From: Bryobacterales bacterium KBS 96
GTDB taxonomy: Bacteria; Acidobacteriota; Terriglobia; Bryobacterales; Bryobacteraceae
Assembly: GCA_000381625.1 (NCBI GenBank)
Contig: KB906767.1
Coordinates: 1,900,629 to 1,964,628, forward strand
Length of the DNA stretch: 64,000 bases
Reading direction: 5' to 3'
The notes below the pieces were generated by a model. That model was not told the origin of the DNA and did no database searches. It saw nothing but the letters and a program-made list of their open reading frames with translations. A program made the position numbers and the translations under genes. Positions 62,010 through 64,000 of the stretch are shown here, piece after piece (position 1 is the stretch's first letter; each line of letters starts with the position of its first letter).

Positions 62010-62945
62010 CTAGGTAACGGCAAACAATCTCGCCAGCAAGAACGCCGGCAGATAGAGGAGTAAAATCGCGATTCCACACCAAAGGCCCGCGAAGGCCGCG
62101 GCGATGCAAGCGTTCAAAACAATTAGTGAAAGGACACCGGCTTTCACCGCGGAGCGTATCCGCGGAGCCGATAACGAGCGAAATGCGCGCCAGAACGGTT
62201 TGCCGATTCTATATAGAAGCAGCGCGAAAAACGGTAGAGCAAACGCACCTCTCTGCCCCTGAGGATAGACGAGAGCGACAAGGGCGCCCAATGAGACGAT
62301 GAGCCAAACGCACGATATGGATGCGGCAATTCGCGTTCCGCCTCGCACCTCTCCTCTGCTCAGGGCCGTGATTCCGACGACGTAGCAGAGCGTCACCAAG
62401 GCGGCCGGCCAGTGCGCGAAGGGAGCCAACAAGGCCGCCGTCAAACCAAGTGACAAATTCAGTCCGCGGCACAATCCCATGTTCAATGGCCCCCAAACCG
62501 AGTGGTGTTTGCCCCAACTATCGTAAAGGAGCGCCGAAATGGCGGTCGCCAACGCGACAGCGCCACTAAGAGGCGAGCATATCCACGCGACCAAAACGCC
62601 GCCGATTAGGAGCAAACCGCCGAACATGCTCGCAGCGGTAACGGAAATAGCGCCGCTTGGAATCGACCGTTCAGGACGTTCTACCGCATCGAGCTTTGCA
62701 TCAAAGACATCATTCAGAACGACTCCACCGCCATAAAGGCCAGTCGTCGCAAGCAGCAGCAGCCACAATCTAACTGAATCCGCCGCGCCGGCTACGGCGT
62801 AACCAGCCAAAATATCCGAGTGCGCAGTCAGGACATTTGCCGGGCGCATCAAGGACAGAAGCGCCCACCCGATCGACGGAAGCCTTGCGCGCGGCGCCAG
62901 CGCTCTTCGTTCAGGCGAAGCGTTTGTCGAAGTCCCTGGCAGCAT
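62010..62945 (-). CDS. eboC: EboC-like UbiA-family prenyltransferase
   Basis: A 311-residue membrane prenyltransferase, first gene of the cluster. The first Asp motif NDVFDAKLD (about 78-86) is followed by ERPERSIPSG, and the second site is the LLYDSWGK segment. Eight or nine membrane helices are predicted. ATG 62945 is used; a longer in-frame start at 63023 adds an Arg-rich extension without ribosome-binding site, so the start is uncertain. In ebo clusters EboC presumably attaches a polyprenyl or lipid anchor to the metabolite before transfer through the membrane. Confidence 0.83.
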   Translation of the reverse strand: MLPGTSTNASPERRALAPRARLPSIGWALLSLMRPANVLTAHSDILAGYAVAGAADSVRLWLLLLATTGLYGGGVVLNDVFDAKLDAVERPERSIPSGAISVTAASMFGGLLLIGGVLVAWICSPLSGAVALATAISALLYDSWGKHHSVWGPLNMGLCRGLNLSLGLTAALLAPFAHWPAALVTLCYVVGITALSRGEVRGGTRIAASISCVWLIVSLGALVALVYPQGQRGAFALPFFALLLYRIGKPFWRAFRSLSAPRIRSAVKAGVLSLIVLNACIAAAFAGLWCGIAILLLYLPAFLLARLFAVT

Positions 62946-63062
62946 GAATGGAACCCGCGGGCTACGCGGCGCCGCACACCTCGTGCGGAATGCTTGCTGA
63001 CGTGTGCATCTTCCCGCTCTCATAAAAACAATACTCTACCAGTTTCGCTTTGCCATTTATAA

Positions 63063-63081
63063 AGACGTTATAGTGTGTCAA
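63063..63081. promoter_or_regulatory. AT-rich divergent promoter region of the ebo-like operon
   Basis: On the minus strand TTGACA (63076-63081) is followed after a short 14-nt spacer by TATAAA (63056-63061); the spacing is suboptimal. On the plus strand TATAGT lies at 63070-63075. The region separates eboC from the propeller gene. Promoter assignment is tentative. Confidence 0.35.
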
Positions 63082-63170
63082 GTGATTCGCTCGCCATCAG
63101 TCCCGGCTCGATCAATTCGAGAGCGACTCGTTCATGTTCCCTGATTGAAGAGGATCTGAGGAGATCTCAC

Positions 63171-64000
63171 GTGAAACGTACCAGGCATTTTGCCGGACTT
63201 GTTTTTATCATGTTGATGGCGCGCCCGTCGGAAGCGCAGGGATTCCGGCGCGTGGCGACTTATCGAGGATTGGGCGGCTTGGTCGCCTCGGCAGTCGGAC
63301 CAGGACAGCGTCCAGGGACGGAGCGCCTGTATTTGAGCTATCTGTACGTCGACCACACGATCGATGTGGTCGCTGTCGATCCCAATACAGGTAGAGATGA
63401 TGTGTTCTCCAATCCGGCTCCGACCGAATCGGGCGCACGGTGCATGACCGTAGGTCGGACGGAAACGTTTATTTGGGAACCTTGCCGCATGCACATTTTC
63501 TTAAGCTGGATGTCAAAGCCGGAAAATTGATCGATCTTGGCCGGCCGAGCCAAACCGAAGAATATATTTGGGATGTCGCTTTCGGCCGTGACGGCAAACT
63601 CTACGGCGCGACGTACCCGCAATCAAAGCTCGTGCGCTACGACCCTGTTTCCGGCGCTATGAAAGACCTGGGCCGGATGGACCCGGTGGAACAGTACGCA
63701 CATTTCGTGGCCGGCAGCGACGACGGTTTTATCTATGTTGGCATTGGCACGAGTAAGGCGAACATCGCGGCGTATGAAATTGCAACCGGGCGTCACCGCG
63801 AGATCTTGCCCGCGGAATTTCAAAAAGTCGGGCAAGCCTCTGTTTACCGGGGACAGGATGGGAAGGTCTACGGAAAACTAGGAAACAAGTTTTTCCGGCT
63901 TCAGGGCTGGACCGCGACGAAGATCACCGAGGATCAAGCAGCCGCACGGGTCGCGCTCAATCGATTGAAAGGCGGTCGCAGGGTCGGCGCTACAGGCCAC
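63171..64000 (+). pseudogene. Exported beta-propeller protein, frameshifted, 3' end outside window
   Basis: Starts at GTG 63171 with GAGGAG upstream, and a signal peptide (HFAGLVFIMLMARPSEAQ). The propeller repeats (LYLSYLYVDHTIDVVAVDPNTG) run until about 63456, where the frame is lost and a stop follows at 63528. In the next frame from 63456 DGNVYLGTLPHAHFLKLDVKAG continues with the same pattern (VAFGRDGKLYGATYPQSKLVRYDP; DDGFIYVGIGTSKANIAAYE) without stops to 64000. A single missing C near 63456 (GTCGG for GTCCGG) restores the frame. The family resembles SMP-30/PQQ-like propellers. It may be a true pseudogene or an assembly error. Confidence 0.7.

Overview
The window (GC about 57-58 percent by eye) most likely comes from an Acidobacteriota chromosome, probably near Solibacter/Bryobacter. 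Supporting features are three PadR plus duplicated orphan ABC permease (ADOP) modules, three Oar-like TonB-dependent receptors with an N-terminal carboxypeptidase-regulatory-like domain, an ASPIC/UnbV FG-GAP protein, several exported TPR proteins, a sulfatase-fold/TPR fusion and many exported sugar-processing enzymes. No phage, integrase, insertion sequence, CRISPR array or rRNA was found. Layout: 1-3.2 kb holds rlmN (5' end outside the window), a ThuA/NIF3 pair, secG and tRNA-Leu(GAG). From 3.2 to 9.9 kb there are two divergent PadR-ADOP modules around a 0.55 kb control region. From 10.4 to 15.6 kb there are small accessory genes (DHFR-like, VOC, a membrane protein) and a decayed RND efflux gene. 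From 15.7 to 27.9 kb lies a minus-strand set that looks like non-phosphorylative sugar-acid catabolism: SMP-30 lactonase, SDR, AraC regulator, enolase-superfamily dehydratase, a large exported six-hairpin enzyme, two half-size EamA permeases and an Oar-like receptor. From 27.9 to 32.4 kb are the ASPIC/UnbV protein, two divergent TPR proteins and two gene fossils (GH27 and an ADOP tail). From 32.4 to 47 kb are a sulfatase-fold/TPR protein with its receptor, an exported polysaccharide-active protein, a Tat-exported TIM-barrel protein, a GMC oxidoreductase with its small subunit, a TPR lipoprotein-like protein and a third receptor. From 47 to 53 kb are the third PadR-ADOP module, DUF1801, a phosphodiesterase, an OmpA-like fossil and an alpha/beta hydrolase. 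From 53.2 to 56.9 kb a regulator/beta-propeller pair diverges from DUF899-DUF2182 across a perfect inverted repeat. From 57 to 63 kb a compact six-gene operon matches the ebo cluster. The window ends in a frameshifted exported beta-propeller gene. The most interesting system is the ebo-like operon at 57095-62945, in the order UbiA-type prenyltransferase (EboC), 3-dehydroquinate-synthase-like (EboD), a 103-residue unknown in the usual EboA place, TatD-like (EboB), TIM barrel (EboE) and phosphodiesterase fold (EboF). All genes are on one strand with gaps or overlaps of 0-20 nt. Ebo clusters are known from cyanobacteria (scytonemin precursor export), Bacteroidota, some proteobacteria and eustigmatophyte plastids, where they handle delivery of a metabolite to the periplasm. 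Nothing next to this copy identifies the metabolite, so the substrate here is open. Several genes carry single-base frame breaks (RND gene, terminal propeller gene, possibly the alpha/beta hydrolase leader). These could be real decay or assembly errors.
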